Source of the DNA: an uncultured Pseudomonadota bacterium
GTDB lineage: Bacteria; Pseudomonadota; Gammaproteobacteria; Methylococcales; Methylomonadaceae
Assembly: GCA_903889445.1 (NCBI GenBank)
Contig: CAISXF010000027.1
Location: forward strand, 1-44,391
Direction of reading: 5' to 3'
DNA length: 44,391 nucleotides
Shown: one piece after another, positions 10,259 through 19,415 of the stretch
Layout of the letters: each line of letters begins with the position of its first letter
Position numbering within the stretch: the first letter of the stretch is position 1
Made by a program: the position numbers and the translations under genes
Notes under the pieces: generated by a model
The model's database searches: none
Told to the model about the DNA's origin: nothing
Seen by the model: only the letters and a program-made list of their open reading frames with translations

Positions 10259-10749
10259 TCAAACAGATTGCTCCGGAATCGTGAAGGTCAACACCCGATT
10301 CGTAATCGGTTGTCATTTTCGTTGCATTTGCAGTGCCTGGTAACGTCAAAATACAATGAATCCTGCCAATGAAACGCTCACGCCGTTGATATTTACCATT
10401 ATCCTCATTACTTTCTTTCGCACTTTCCGTTTTCATCAAAACTTCCGAAAGGATGATTGCCGTGAAAACACGAAAATGAATCACCGAAAATTTGCTCCAT
10501 TTGCGCCTGCATACGTTGTATTTCTTCGTAAAGATTCCAAAATTGATTATCAGAAAATGGATCGATTAAAGTAAGTTTGAAAGGGAAAATTGCGGGTAAA
10601 AGTGGTTTTTTAATTGGTTGCCAAAAAGGTGAATCGTCTTGTTGGCTTAATTGTTTTATTTTGTCGTTTAACTGGAAAATCATGTAAGTTTGCACGCCCA
10701 CTACGATGAGTAACACAGCTCCCGCCACCATAATAACTTGATCATTCAT
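10259..10749 (-). pseudogene. Decayed membrane-anchored Hsp20-like gene
   Basis: The first frame starts at ATG 10749 (MNDQVIMVAG). It encodes an N-terminal membrane helix (about residues 5-25), then a coiled linker and NLYEEIQRMQAQMEQIFGDSF, which resembles the segment before an alpha-crystallin domain. It stops at 10408. Sequence downstream in a second frame reads ILTLPGTANATKMTTDYESG, and a third frame then reads VLTFTIPEQSV before TGA at 10259-10261. Together these match the end of an alpha-crystallin fold (LPG..., then VLTFTIP). At least two indels are therefore needed to restore one protein. The gene follows the intact hsp20 on the same strand, so it may be a diverged partner of it. Hsp20 membership is inferred from these short matches. 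Confidence 0.55.
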
Positions 10750-10823
10750 TTTATTTCTCCCATTTGCACAAAACAAATCGAATACGGAACATCCCTGTTC
10801 CAATGCTTTACTCTACAGAAAAT

Positions 10824-11273
10824 CTACTCTTCCGTAGAAATGGTGATACGTTTTGGCTTCTCAGCCTCGCACTTAGGAATCGTAATTTCCAACACCCCGT
10901 TTTTGAATTTTGCGGCAACGGTTTCTGAATTAGCAGACACACCAGGCAAACTAAAACGACGATAAAACGCACCTTGTGTACGTTCCACCCGCTTGTAACC
11001 TTCTTTTTCGGTCTTCGATTCAGAATGTTTTTCACCCTTAATCGTTAAAACACCTGCTTCCAGATTAAGTTCAATGTCTTCTGGTTTCACGCCTGGAATA
11101 TCGGCGTGAATCACAAATTGATTCTCTTCTTCCTTCACATCAACTGCTGGCATCCACTCAGCTGTTAAAAGTGAACCTTCACCGAACTCATTGCCCAGAT
11201 TAGTGAAAGAACGTGATAACTCTTTTTGTAACTGACTTAGCAAACCCAAAGGTTCATAACGAATAATAGCCAT
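10824..11273 (-). CDS. Small heat-shock protein, Hsp20/alpha-crystallin family
   Basis: This is a cytoplasmic holdase chaperone that binds unfolding proteins and passes them to DnaK/ClpB. The 149-residue protein has a short N-terminal arm (PLGLLSQLQKELSRSF). Its alpha-crystallin domain runs from about residue 40 to 140, with WMPAVDVKEEENQFVIHADIP, GVKPEDIELNLEAGVLTIKGE, YKRVERTQGAFYRRFSLPG and GVLEITIPK. The C-terminal tail AEKPKRITISTEE carries the usual I-x-I-type motif (ITI). The start at 11273 is chosen because GGAG precedes it at 6 bases. A TTG four codons upstream is less likely. No heat-shock promoter could be assigned with confidence. Confidence 0.95.
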   Translation of the reverse strand: MAIIRYEPLGLLSQLQKELSRSFTNLGNEFGEGSLLTAEWMPAVDVKEEENQFVIHADIPGVKPEDIELNLEAGVLTIKGEKHSESKTEKEGYKRVERTQGAFYRRFSLPGVSANSETVAAKFKNGVLEITIPKCEAEKPKRITISTEE

Positions 11274-11594
11274 GATGCGCTCCAAAAGTTTATTGAGTAA
11301 TTCAAAAGAAATTCAAACCAATCACCGAAAAAACAGATTCAAATCGGCAATCGAAGGATACAACTTTTTTTTGGTGGTGAGCAAGTATTTATTTTGTATC
11401 GTATTTTTATTTTGAAGTATTAAAAAAAGCTGTTACATTGGCAAGATAGCTAAAAGCTACCATTGGTAATCAGCAAGTAATTCACCGATCTTCCATTCAA
11501 ATAAATTACTTTTTGACCCGATTTTTTTTCAAAAAAAAACCGCCTCAGCATGATGCAAAAGGGCGGTTTTTTATTTTGGAAAAGCGGCAGAAAA
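11274..11594. other. Intergenic region between hsp20 and oadB
   Basis: This A+T-rich stretch is upstream of hsp20 and downstream of oadB. It holds the bidirectional-looking terminator at 11536-11577. I see no convincing gene or further RNA structure, and presumably the hsp20 promoter lies within 11290-11450. Confidence 0.5.
11536..11577 (-). terminator. Terminator of the oad operon
   Basis: AAAACCGCC (11536-11544) pairs with GGCGGTTTT (11562-11570). Long A-runs on the left and T-runs on the right make it usable on both strands. It lies just past the end of oadB, the last gene of the operon. Confidence 0.75.
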
Positions 11595-12722
11595 CTATTT
11601 AATTAAACTCAGTAAAACACCCGCTGCTACTGCCGAACCAATTACACCTGCCACGTTTGGCCCCATTGCGTGCATCAATAAAAAATTATGTGGATTGCTT
11701 TCTAAACCAATTTTATTCGCTACTCGCGCTGCCATCGGCACAGCAGAAACGCCCGCCGCACCAATTAACGGGTTAATCGGTGTATCGCTAAATCGATTCA
11801 TCAATTTTGCCATCATCACACCGGCCGCCGTTCCAATCGCAAATGCCACCGCGCCTAACGCTAAAATGCCCAGCGTTTTGACTTGTAAAAATGCTTCAGC
11901 ACTCAGTTTTGAACCGACTGCTAATCCTAAGAAAATCGTCACGATGTTAATCAATTCGTTTTGTGCCGTTTGACTTAAACGATCGACCACACCACTCGCA
12001 TTCATTAAATTACCCAACGCAAACATGCCCACCAATGGCGTGGCAGAAGGCAACAATAAAATCGATAACAACAACAGCGTGAGCGGAAACAGAATTTTTT
12101 CGGTTTTGCTGACGTGACGCAGTTGCTGCATTTCGATTTTACGTTCGGCTTCGGTCGTCAACGCCCGCATAATGGGCGGTTGAATTAACGGCACCAACGC
12201 CATATACGAGTAAGCAGCAACGGCAATTGCACCGAGCAAATCCGGTGCGAGTTTCGACGCAACATAAATAGCGGTTGGCCCATCCGCGCCGCCGATAATG
12301 CCAATTGCCGCCGCATCTTTCAGCGAAAATTCCAAACCTGGAATGGCGTTTAATGCCAACGCGCCAATTAACGATGCAAAAATACCGACTTGCGCCGCCG
12401 CGCCCAATAATAACGTTTTAGGATTGGCAATCATCGGGCCGAAATCGGTCATCGCGCCCACACCCATAAAAATCAGTAGCGGAAAAATGCCCAACTTAAT
12501 GCCGTAATACAAAAAATGCAGAATCCCGCCTTCTTCGGCAATTCCCGCGATGGGAATGTTGCTCAAAATTGCGCCAAAACCAATCGGCAATAATAACAAC
12601 GGCTCAAAGCCTTTTTTGATGGCCAAAAATAACAACAAAAAACCGATGAGCATCATAAATGCCTGTCCACCAGTAAAGTTGTAAATGCCAGTGCTGTGCC
12701 ACAATGAAGTTAAATTTTCCAT
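11595..12722 (-). CDS. oadB: Sodium-pumping oxaloacetate decarboxylase, beta subunit
   Basis: This is an integral membrane subunit that decarboxylates carboxybiotin and exports Na+. The 375-residue protein is almost entirely hydrophobic with about nine or more membrane segments. It carries family signatures such as [40 protein letters not shown] and [20 protein letters not shown]. It lies 8 bases after oadA and is part of oadG-oadA-oadB. The beta subunits of methylmalonyl-CoA and glutaconyl-CoA decarboxylases are homologous, but the oadA carboxyltransferase next to it fixes the substrate as oxaloacetate. Confidence 0.95.
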   Translation of the reverse strand: MENLTSLWHSTGIYNFTGGQAFMMLIGFLLLFLAIKKGFEPLLLLPIGFGAILSNIPIAGIAEEGGILHFLYYGIKLGIFPLLIFMGVGAMTDFGPMIANPKTLLLGAAAQVGIFASLIGALALNAIPGLEFSLKDAAAIGIIGGADGPTAIYVASKLAPDLLGAIAVAAYSYMALVPLIQPPIMRALTTEAERKIEMQQLRHVSKTEKILFPLTLLLLSILLLPSATPLVGMFALGNLMNASGVVDRLSQTAQNELINIVTIFLGLAVGSKLSAEAFLQVKTLGILALGAVAFAIGTAAGVMMAKLMNRFSDTPINPLIGAAGVSAVPMAARVANKIGLESNPHNFLLMHAMGPNVAGVIGSAVAAGVLLSLIK

Positions 12723-12730
12723 GACAACCT

Positions 12731-14506
12731 TTATAAAGAAACTAACACATTGCCACCAGCAACCGCATTGCCTTCTTTCACATGAACCGCGCTGACTACG
12801 CCGGTGAATTTAGAACGGACTTCGGTTTCCATTTTCATCGCTTCCATTAACACAACGACATCGCCTTCGTCCACTTCGCTACCGACGCTGACTAACACTT
12901 TTAAAATGTTGCCCGACATCGGTGCGGCAATGGTTGCGCCACTTCCCGCGACAGCCGCTAACGGTGCCGCATGATGGGGAACAGCTTGGATATTTAACGC
13001 CTTGCCGCCTACCGCCACCGCCACATTGAAGTTTTTGCCATCGACGTTGACGGTGTAGGTTTCAACGCCTGACTCTTTTTTCGGTGCATTTGCAGCCGCA
13101 AAGGCTTCTGCGTCAGGTTTCGGTTCAAATGCGCTCGGATTATTACGATTCGCCAAAAACTTCCAACCAATTTGCGCGAATAAACCGTTAATTAAAGCGT
13201 CTTCTTCTATATTTCCGGTTAATTTTACATTTTCAACTTTAGCTTTTTCTTGAACATCTGCTATCAATTTGTTCATTTCCGCGTCGATTAAATCCGCTGG
13301 ACGACAAGTAATCGGCTGTGCGCCATTTAAAACTTTCGCCTGTAATTCGGCATTAACGGGCGCGGGTGTTTCGCCGTATTCACCTTTTAAAACGGCGGCG
13401 GTTTCTTTGGTAATCGATTTATAACGCTCTCCATTCATGACATTCATCACGGCTTGCGTGCCAACAATTTGCGAAGTCGGCGTGACCAAGGGAATAAAAC
13501 CTAAATCTTCACGCACGCGCGGTATTTCTCTCATGACTTCGTCAAATTTATCCGCAGCACCTTGTTCTTTAAGCTGACTTTCCATATTCGTCAACATGCC
13601 GCCCGGTACTTGTGACACTAGAATTCGACTATCTACGCCTTTCAAACCGCCTTCAAATTGCGTGTATTTTTTACGCACGTCACGGAAATAATGCGCGATG
13701 TTTTCGAGTTTTAATAAATCCAAACCGGTGGCGCGTTTTTCGCCTTCTAAACTAGCGACGATGGTTTCAGTGGGGCTGTGACCATACGTCATACTCAAAG
13801 ACGAAATCGCTGTGTCAACGTTATCAACGCCCGCTTCGACGGCTTTAATTAACGTCGCGACGCTCAAACCGGTTGTCGCGTGGCAATGTAAATGTATCGG
13901 AATCGCCGTGCTTTTTTTCAATTTTGACACAAGTTCAAAGGCTTCGTACGGTTTCAATAATCCCGCCATGTCCTTAATACAAATCGAATCCGCGCCCATA
14001 TCTTCAATCGTTTTGCCTAAATCCAGCCACGTTTGTAACGTATGAACCGGGCTAGTCGTGTAAGAAATGGTGCCTTGTGCGTGTTTGCCCGTTTGTTTAA
14101 CCGCTTTAATCGAATGTTCAATGTTACGCATATCGTTCATCGCATCGAAAATACGAAATACGTCAATGCCATTCACCGCGCAACGCTCAATAAATTTATC
14201 GACCACATCGTCGGCATAATGGCGATAACCGAGTAAATTCTGACCCCGCAATAACATTTGTTGTGGCGTTTTCGGCATCGCTGCTTTTAATGCGCGTAAT
14301 CTTTCCCACGGGTCTTCGCCCAAATACCGAATGCACGCATCAAACGTCGCACCGCCCCATGATTCAATTGACCAATAGCCGATTTCATCTAATTGAGCGC
14401 AAATCGGCAACATATCTTCGGTACGAATGCGGGTCGCTAAAATAGACTGATGTGCGTCACGCAAAACCACTTCGGTGATGCCTAATTTTTTAGTGTTAAT
14501 AGCCAT
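12731..14506 (-). CDS. oadA: Oxaloacetate decarboxylase, alpha subunit
   Basis: This subunit transfers the carboxyl group of oxaloacetate to biotin, releasing pyruvate. The 591-residue protein has an HMGL-like carboxyltransferase barrel with [13 protein letters not shown], a metal-site [13 protein letters not shown] and [16 protein letters not shown] conserved carboxylase domain follows, then an Ala/Pro-rich linker, and a C-terminal biotinyl domain with EAMKME where Lys558 is the biotin site. Its place in the operon between oadG and oadB supports a membrane complex. In an aerobic methylotroph the pump could tune oxaloacetate/pyruvate balance or export sodium. Confidence 0.96.
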   Translation of the reverse strand: MAINTKKLGITEVVLRDAHQSILATRIRTEDMLPICAQLDEIGYWSIESWGGATFDACIRYLGEDPWERLRALKAAMPKTPQQMLLRGQNLLGYRHYADDVVDKFIERCAVNGIDVFRIFDAMNDMRNIEHSIKAVKQTGKHAQGTISYTTSPVHTLQTWLDLGKTIEDMGADSICIKDMAGLLKPYEAFELVSKLKKSTAIPIHLHCHATTGLSVATLIKAVEAGVDNVDTAISSLSMTYGHSPTETIVASLEGEKRATGLDLLKLENIAHYFRDVRKKYTQFEGGLKGVDSRILVSQVPGGMLTNMESQLKEQGAADKFDEVMREIPRVREDLGFIPLVTPTSQIVGTQAVMNVMNGERYKSITKETAAVLKGEYGETPAPVNAELQAKVLNGAQPITCRPADLIDAEMNKLIADVQEKAKVENVKLTGNIEEDALINGLFAQIGWKFLANRNNPSAFEPKPDAEAFAAANAPKKESGVETYTVNVDGKNFNVAVAVGGKALNIQAVPHHAAPLAAVAGSGATIAAPMSGNILKVLVSVGSEVDEGDVVVLMEAMKMETEVRSKFTGVVSAVHVKEGNAVAGGNVLVSL

Positions 14507-14591
14507 TTTTAATATCTCTCCTTTTGCTGTACAGTTTTATTAGCAACCGTTTAGCGTTTGATTGGCAAGGGTTGGAAGGTGTAATTAGGTA

Positions 14592-14828
14592 TTAGTGTGT
14601 GCTGCGATATTGGTGTATCGCGGCAGTTATCGCTGCGATATAACTTTTATCGATCGCGGTATTTTTGGCAACAGGAATGCTGATGCTGGATACAGGTTCT
14701 TCAGGGAAATAACGCTGTATCAATCCAGACATTGTGTTAATAACGATGACAAGCATCGTTAAAAATAAAAACACAATACCCATGCCCGCAAACATCAATT
14801 CTATGCCACTGCTCATAAGTTCTGTCAT
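14592..14828 (-). CDS. oadG: Oxaloacetate decarboxylase, gamma subunit
   Basis: This small membrane anchor holds the alpha subunit to the beta subunit. The 78-residue protein has one N-terminal membrane helix (about residues 8-30: IELMFAGMGIVFLFLTMLVIVI), then a short polar tail ending AAITAAIHQYRSTH, as in OadG. The ATG at 14828 (MTELMSSGIEL) is chosen over an upstream in-frame ATG at 14900, because the family starts just before the helix. It is the first gene of the oadGAB operon, 85 bases before oadA. Confidence 0.88.
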   Translation of the reverse strand: MTELMSSGIELMFAGMGIVFLFLTMLVIVINTMSGLIQRYFPEEPVSSISIPVAKNTAIDKSYIAAITAAIHQYRSTH

Positions 14829-15000
14829 GTTGCTCACTAGGTAAAATTTATAATTGGTGCATTGTATTATATTATCTAAAAAAAACTGTAGTAATTGCAT
14901 GCGGAACGGTGTAATTTTTTACTGATAATGTTTCTTTAACGCAAAATTCAAGCCGTTGTCTAATTTGACGTTTATACTCATTTCAATATATCATTAAGAG

Positions 15001-15525
15001 ATGGAAAATCGACTACCCGAAATCATTGATCCCACTCATCTTGCCGATAAACGCGGCGAATTACACGGACAAATACCCATTAACCGCTTAACTCGTTTGG
15101 CTGAACAATTAGTCAATGACGAGGGTGTTGTGACAGTTGACCTTTATTTTGGGCGAGAAGGTCGCACACCCAAAATTGATGGCAATTTAAAAGCAACGTT
15201 GATGCTTGAGTGTCAAAATTGTTTGGACGGTGTTGAATTTCAAATCAATCATGAAGTGAAATTAGGCGTTGTCATCACGTTTGAGCAAGTTGAACGTTTA
15301 TCTGAAGAGCTTGAACCTTTGTTGCTTGAAGAAGAAACCATACTGTTAATCACGCTTGTTGAAGACGAATTGTTATTGCATCTGCCTGACTATCCAAAAC
15401 ATTCGCATGATTGCATCGCGAATAAAGCAGTTAAAAAACACACCGTTGCTTTCGATGAAGCAACCACCCAAAAACCGAATCCATTTTCTGTTTTAGCCCA
15501 TTTAAAATCTACTGGAGAAGCCTAA
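15001..15525 (+). CDS. yceD: YceD/DUF177 protein linked to 23S rRNA accumulation
   Basis: The 174-residue cytoplasmic protein belongs to the DUF177 family, known from E. coli and plants to help 23S rRNA accumulate. It has the conserved central [16 protein letters not shown] with paired cysteines and an acidic C-terminal half ([20 protein letters not shown]). It overlaps rpmF by one base (TAATG), the arrangement usual for yceD-rpmF, so the two are probably translated together. Confidence 0.92.
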   Translation: MENRLPEIIDPTHLADKRGELHGQIPINRLTRLAEQLVNDEGVVTVDLYFGREGRTPKIDGNLKATLMLECQNCLDGVEFQINHEVKLGVVITFEQVERLSEELEPLLLEEETILLITLVEDELLLHLPDYPKHSHDCIANKAVKKHTVAFDEATTQKPNPFSVLAHLKSTGEA

Positions 15526-15713
15526 TGGCAGTACAAAAGAGTAAAGTTACCCGTTCAAGACGCGGTCAACGTCGTTCACATGACGCATTAACTGCAAAAA
15601 CCTTATCAACCGATTCAATCACAGGTGAAATTCACTTGCGTCATCACATGACACCCGACGGTTATTTCAAAGGTCGTTTGATTGTTAGTAAAAATGCCGT
15701 TGAAGTTGATTAA
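15525..15713 (+). CDS. rpmF: 50S ribosomal protein L32
   Basis: The 62-residue basic protein begins [22 protein letters not shown], the invariant L32 N-terminus, and ends with [15 protein letters not shown]. It has no zinc-binding cysteine set, so it is the Cys-minus form. It lies within yceD-rpmF-plsX-fabH, and a strong terminator separates it from plsX. Confidence 0.97.
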   Translation: MAVQKSKVTRSRRGQRRSHDALTAKTLSTDSITGEIHLRHHMTPDGYFKGRLIVSKNAVEVD

Positions 15714-15741
15714 ACTCTATAATTAACGAACAAAAAACCAC

Positions 15742-15776
15742 GCCGAATCAGAGTTTTTCTGATTCGGCTTCTTTTT
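15742..15776 (+). terminator. Terminator after rpmF
   Basis: GCCGAATCAGA (15742-15752) pairs perfectly with TCTGATTCGGC (15758-15768), followed by TTCTTTTTAT. It probably attenuates transcription from the ribosomal gene into plsX-fabH. Confidence 0.85.
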
Positions 15777-15801
15777 ATGCACTGCGGAGCGATTAGTCAG
15801 C

Positions 15802-16830
15802 GTGAGTTTAACTATTTCCATTGATGCAATGGGCGGCGATTTCGGGGTAGACGTTACCGTTCCCGCGTCATTAGCCCGACTACAAGAAAACCCAGCTCTT
15901 TCCCTCATTTTAGTTGGCGACGAAACCATTTTGAATTCGTTGTTAGCGCAAGCCTTGCCAATTTACGGCGAACGTCTGCAAGTTCAACACGCCTCGCAAA
16001 CGGTAGATATGGACGAATCACCCGCCAAAGCTCTCAAAAATAAAAAAGATTCTTCCATGCGCGTGGCGATTAACTTGGTTCACGAAAAACGAGCCGATGC
16101 GTGTGTGAGCGCAGGAAATACGGGTGCGTTAATGGCGACCGCTCGATTCGTGTTGAAAATGTTAGTCGGCATCGACCGCCCCGCGATTATTTCGACGTTG
16201 CCGTCGATTTACGGACACACTCACGTTTTGGATTTAGGCGCGAATGTCGATTGCACCGCCGAGCATTTATTTCAATTCGCCGTCATGGGCAACGAACTCG
16301 TGAAAGCAATTGAAGGCATCGAAAGCCCGCGCGTCGGCTTGTTGAACATTGGCGAAGAAGATATGAAAGGCAATGAACAAGTCAAAAACGCCGCCAAATT
16401 ATTAGAAAATTCGCATTTAAATTACATCGGCTACGTCGAAGGTAATTCGATTAACGCGGGAAATATCAAAGTGGATTTGATTGTCTGCGACGGATTTGTT
16501 GGAAATGTGTCGTTGAAATCCATCGAAGGCGCAGCAAAAATGATTGCCACCACGTTAAAAGAAGCCTTTTCTAAAAACTGGCTGACCAAACTTGCCGCAG
16601 TCGTTGCGTATCCTGTGTTAAAAAGTTTCAAACAACGCATCGACCCGCGTTTGTACAATGGCGCGAGTTTCCTAGGTTTGCGCGGCTTAGTCATTAAAAG
16701 TCACGGCGGCGCAGACGTGTTAGCGTTCAAAACGGCAATTAAATTAGCGGAAGTCGAAGTGCAACAAAACGTCATTCAAAAAATCACCGAACAAGTCGAA
16801 GCGACTTTAGCCCAGCGAGTTGCATTATGA
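15802..16830 (+). CDS. plsX: Phosphate acyltransferase
   Basis: PlsX makes acyl-phosphate from acyl-ACP as the first step of phospholipid synthesis, acting at the inner face of the membrane. The 342-residue protein opens with [20 protein letters not shown]. It shows the family motifs [47 protein letters not shown] and [12 protein letters not shown]. The start is a GTG at 15802 with GGAGCG upstream. The 4-base overlap with fabH (ATGA) shows translational coupling. Confidence 0.96.
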   Translation: MSLTISIDAMGGDFGVDVTVPASLARLQENPALSLILVGDETILNSLLAQALPIYGERLQVQHASQTVDMDESPAKALKNKKDSSMRVAINLVHEKRADACVSAGNTGALMATARFVLKMLVGIDRPAIISTLPSIYGHTHVLDLGANVDCTAEHLFQFAVMGNELVKAIEGIESPRVGLLNIGEEDMKGNEQVKNAAKLLENSHLNYIGYVEGNSINAGNIKVDLIVCDGFVGNVSLKSIEGAAKMIATTLKEAFSKNWLTKLAAVVAYPVLKSFKQRIDPRLYNGASFLGLRGLVIKSHGGADVLAFKTAIKLAEVEVQQNVIQKITEQVEATLAQRVAL

Positions 16831-17789
16831 GCCGTCATACAAAAATTATTGGTACAGGCGGCTATTTGCCTGAAAACATCGTCACAAATCAGCAACTCGC
16901 GGAACGTGTTGAAACGTCCGACGAATGGATTTTTGAACGCACGGGCATTCGCAGTCGTTGCATTGTTGCGCCTCACGAAACCGCAGCGAGCATGGCAGAA
17001 ATCGCCGCCCGTCAAGCGATTGAAGCCGCGCAAATTGAACCGAATGACATTGATTTAATTATTGTCGCCACGGGAACGCCCGACAATGTTTATCCGAGTA
17101 CCGCGTGTTTGTTGCAACATCGTTTAGGCGTGACAGGCGGCGTGGCGTTTGATATTCAAGCAGCGTGTTCAGGTTCGATTTTCGCATTAAGTATCGCCGA
17201 CCAATACATCAAATCTGGCGCAGCAAAAACCGTGTTAATCGTCGGTTCAGAAGTCTGTTCGCGGATTGTCGATTGGACAGATAGAGGCACTTGCATTTTG
17301 TTTGGTGACGGCGCGGGCGCAATGTTGTTGCAGGCTTCCACCGAAGTCGGTGTGTTATCGACGCACATTCATTCCGATGGGCAATATGAAGATTTGTTAA
17401 ATTGCCCCAACCCACAAGCAATGGGCGATGACGAATCATTGGGCTATATTGCCATGCGTGGAAATGAAGTGTTTAAAGTCGCGGTGAATACGTTGGGACG
17501 CATTGTTGATGAAACGCTTGAAGCGCATGACATGGATAAATCGGAAATTGATTGGCTCGTGCCGCATCAAGCGAACATTCGGATTATCGCGGCGACCGCG
17601 AAAAAATTAAAAATGTCGATGGAACAAGTGGTTGTGACGCTCGAAACACAAGGCAATACCTCGTCTGCGTCGGTTTTATTAGCGTTTAATGAAGCGGTGC
17701 GTGATGGTCGAATTCAACGCGGTCAAACCGTGTTGCTTGAAGCCTTTGGAGCGGGTTTTACTTGGGGTTCGGCGTTGGTTCGGTATTAA
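16827..17789 (+). CDS. fabH: 3-oxoacyl-ACP synthase III
   Basis: FabH condenses acetyl-CoA with malonyl-ACP to start fatty acid synthesis. The 320-residue protein has the full catalytic triad: Cys114 in [10 protein letters not shown], His247 in VPHQANIRI and Asn277 in [10 protein letters not shown]. Its final codons ([11 protein letters not shown]) lie inside a 40-bp sequence that is repeated after hicB at 18398-18437. fabD, which often comes next in this cluster, is missing. hicA starts only 2 bases after the fabH stop. The gene itself appears complete and functional. Confidence 0.97.
   Translation: MSRHTKIIGTGGYLPENIVTNQQLAERVETSDEWIFERTGIRSRCIVAPHETAASMAEIAARQAIEAAQIEPNDIDLIIVATGTPDNVYPSTACLLQHRLGVTGGVAFDIQAACSGSIFALSIADQYIKSGAAKTVLIVGSEVCSRIVDWTDRGTCILFGDGAGAMLLQASTEVGVLSTHIHSDGQYEDLLNCPNPQAMGDDESLGYIAMRGNEVFKVAVNTLGRIVDETLEAHDMDKSEIDWLVPHQANIRIIAATAKKLKMSMEQVVVTLETQGNTSSASVLLAFNEAVRDGRIQRGQTVLLEAFGAGFTWGSALVRY
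17750..17789 (+). repeat. Direct repeat copy A: 3' end of fabH
   Basis: These 40 bp include the last codons and the stop of fabH. They match 18398-18437 at 38 of 40 positions; the differences are T/A early in the repeat and G/T in the middle. With copy B it brackets hicAB exactly. Confidence 0.92.
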
Positions 17790-17791
17790 CA

Positions 17792-17971
17792 ATGAAATAC
17801 AGCGAATTCAAACGCTGGCTAGAACAACAAGGCGTTCGTTTTAGTGGTGGAAAAGGTAGCCATTTGCACGCAGAATTGAACGGCAAACGAAGTATCGTGC
17901 CTTTTCACGGGGCAAAAGAAATTCCTAATCCGCTCGTGAAAAAAATCAAAAAAGACTTGGACTTAATTTAG
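17792..17971 (+). CDS. hicA: HicA-family toxin, mRNA interferase
   Basis: HicA toxins cut mRNA and tmRNA. The 59-residue protein has the double-stranded-RNA-binding-like fold signatures: MKYSEFKRWLEQQGV, the catalytic histidine in GGKGSHLHAEL, then IVPFHGAKEIPNPLVKKIKKDL. The start is ATG 17792; a longer reading from 17762 runs through the end of fabH in another frame and is not a likely start. It precedes hicB by 8 bases, the normal toxin-first order. The pair sits between the two copies of the fabH tail repeat. Confidence 0.93.
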   Translation: MKYSEFKRWLEQQGVRFSGGKGSHLHAELNGKRSIVPFHGAKEIPNPLVKKIKKDLDLI

Positions 17972-17979
17972 GAGGCGTT

Positions 17980-18399
17980 GTGTTTTGTTATCCCGTGACG
18001 GTTGAAGAAGATGCTGAAAGCCAGCAAGTGCTAGTTGATTTTGTCGATTTACCGTTTGTACATTCGATTGGTGAAAATTTGGACGACGCGCTTTTAAATG
18101 CAAAAGATGCTTTGGAAACGGCTTTTGATGCGTTGATGAAAGACAATCAAATTATTCCAGCCGCGTCGTTTAAAAACGATTGTCCGAGTGTTAGCGTGCC
18201 TGTTTTGATTGCGGCAAAAGTCGCGCTGCATAATGTGATGCTTTCAAATGGGATTCGTAAAACGGATTTAGCTCGAAAACTCAATATCGCGCCAAACGTG
18301 GTGGAGCGTTTGTTGTCGTTGCGGCACAAAAGTCGAATTGAACAATTAGAAACCGCTTTGGCTTTGTTTGATAAACGGTTGTTGGTTGATGTTCAGTAG
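17980..18399 (+). CDS. hicB: HicB-family antitoxin
   Basis: This antitoxin neutralises HicA and probably represses the operon. The 139-residue protein has an N-terminal HicB RNase-H-like domain (about residues 1-65: FCYPVTVEEDAESQQVLVDF, IGENLDDALLNAKDALETAF). A C-terminal helix-turn-helix follows (GIRKTDLARKLNIAPNVVERLL). It starts with GTG at 17980, four bases after GGAGG. Its TAG stop codon (18397-18399) overlaps by two bases the downstream fabH-tail repeat, which begins at the A of that TAG. Confidence 0.92.
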   Translation: MFCYPVTVEEDAESQQVLVDFVDLPFVHSIGENLDDALLNAKDALETAFDALMKDNQIIPAASFKNDCPSVSVPVLIAAKVALHNVMLSNGIRKTDLARKLNIAPNVVERLLSLRHKSRIEQLETALALFDKRLLVDVQ

Positions 18400-18437
18400 C
18401 GGGATTTACTTGGGGTTCGGCTTTGGTTCGGTATTAA
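18398..18437 (+). repeat. Direct repeat copy B: orphan fabH tail after hicB
   Basis: A 38/40 match to 17750-17789 that would encode [12 protein letters not shown] and a stop, but with no fabH body upstream. The distance between copies is 648 bp. It reads as a duplicated target left by insertion of hicAB. Confidence 0.92.
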
Positions 18438-18485
18438 ATTCCACTTTTTACTTTTTATTTTTCTATTTTTTAACGGACAAAACTA

Positions 18486-18875
18486 ATGAAAAAAATTCTT
18501 TTAATTGCTGCGATGTTTTTAACTTTTGGCTCTGCTGCAAATGCAGCTTGTACTCGTGCCGATTTAACGGGTAGTTGGGTTGCTTATTCCACTGGGGCTT
18601 ATTCAAATGCAGCTAGAACATCTTTTACTGTTCCAGCTAAGGGAAATGTAGTATCTGGAACTTCTTTAAGTGCAAATGGTGTTTCTGGAACGGGTGATTT
18701 CACAATAACGTCATTCGACAAAAGTTGTCATTTTGTTGGCTATTCTTTTGATGGCACAGGTACTACTTATTTTGATGCTTATGTTAGTAAAGGAAAAGAT
18801 AGTATGAGTGGAATGTGGTACGAATCTGTTGGAACTAATTTTTATAGCGGTTCATTCAACGCTAGTAAGCAATAA
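18486..18875 (+). CDS. Small secreted protein of unknown function
   Basis: The 129-residue protein has a clear Sec signal peptide (KKILLIAAMFLTFGSAANA, cleavage before AACTRADL). The roughly 110-residue mature domain is rich in Ser, Gly, Thr and Tyr and holds two cysteines (in ACTRADLTGSW and DKSCHFVGYSF) that could form a disulfide. The LTGSW motif and short beta-strand pattern recall lipocalin-like beta barrels, but this is only a resemblance. It lies within the accessory island between the fabH tail repeat and yefM. Its codon use is more A+T-rich than the fab genes. Confidence 0.7.
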   Translation: MKKILLIAAMFLTFGSAANAACTRADLTGSWVAYSTGAYSNAARTSFTVPAKGNVVSGTSLSANGVSGTGDFTITSFDKSCHFVGYSFDGTGTTYFDAYVSKGKDSMSGMWYESVGTNFYSGSFNASKQ

Positions 18876-18936
18876 AAATGCGTAGTTTTGTTGATTGATT
18901 TAGCTTTGTGAAATTGTGATTTCTGGAGGTTTTACG

Positions 18937-19194
18937 ATGGATGCAATTAGTTATACCGAAGCACGCAATTCATTATCAGCCGTGATGGCGCGTGTGACTG
19001 AAAATCACGAACCTTTGATTATTACGCCGCGCAAAGGTAAAGCCACGGTTTTGATGGCGTTGGAAGATTTTAATTCTTGGCAAGAAACGAGTTATCTCAC
19101 TCGTTCACCAGCTAATGCCGCTGATTTGTTGGATGCTGTTAAAGAAATTGCAGCTCGACGCAATTTAATCGAGCGTGAGTTAATCGAAGCATGA
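18937..19194 (+). CDS. yefM: YefM/Phd-family antitoxin
   Basis: This antitoxin normally binds the YoeB toxin and represses its own operon. The 85-residue protein has the Phd/YefM N-terminal DNA-binding part, SYTEARNSLSAVMARVTENHEPLIITPRKGKATVLMALEDFNSW. A toxin-binding tail follows (SYLTRSPANAADLLDAVKEI). ATG 18937 has a strong GGAGG upstream. Its stop overlaps the yoeB start (ATGA). The toxin downstream is deleted, so the antitoxin is an orphan. Confidence 0.93.
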   Translation: MDAISYTEARNSLSAVMARVTENHEPLIITPRKGKATVLMALEDFNSWQETSYLTRSPANAADLLDAVKEIAARRNLIERELIEA

Positions 19195-19307
19195 TTTCTT
19201 TTCGTGAACGCGCTTGGGATGATTACTTGTTTTGGCAAACCTGAACCATTGAAATATGAGTTTAGTGGTTTTTGGTCACGTCGAATTGATGATGAGCATC
19301 GTTTGGT
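19191..19307 (+). pseudogene. yoeB: yoeB toxin remnant with internal deletion and lost 3' end
   Basis: The start [17 protein letters not shown] matches the YoeB N-terminus and then meets a stop. A second frame then reads [27 protein letters not shown], the central YoeB region. The missing middle (normally roughly 20 residues between WQT and GKPEPLK) seems to have been lost by recombination at GGCAAACC, which fits both the WQT and the GKP codons. The C-terminal catalytic end (normally finishing in CRYHY) is replaced by an IS5-like fragment from about 19308. The toxin cannot be active. Confidence 0.85.
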
Positions 19308-19415
19308 TATCGTTATCGCCGTTTGAGTAAAGATTACGAAGTCTTGACCGATTCCAGCGCTGCTTTTATTCACATTGCTATGATTAACTTGATGCTCGGA
19401 CGGTTGGCTGACTGA
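19308..19415 (+). mobile_element. IS5-family transposase C-terminal remnant
   Basis: One frame reads [16 protein letters not shown] and then [18 protein letters not shown] before TGA at 19413-19415. This matches the C-terminal end of IS5-group transposases (RRLAKDYE..., then AMIRLMLRRLA). It is joined directly to the truncated yoeB. No 5' part or inverted repeats are visible. Confidence 0.7.

Noticed and set aside
10221-10484. Independent 87-residue reverse-strand gene
   Set aside because: It covers the frame-shifted tail of the Hsp20-like remnant and the REP-like palindrome; it is better read as part of that pseudogene.
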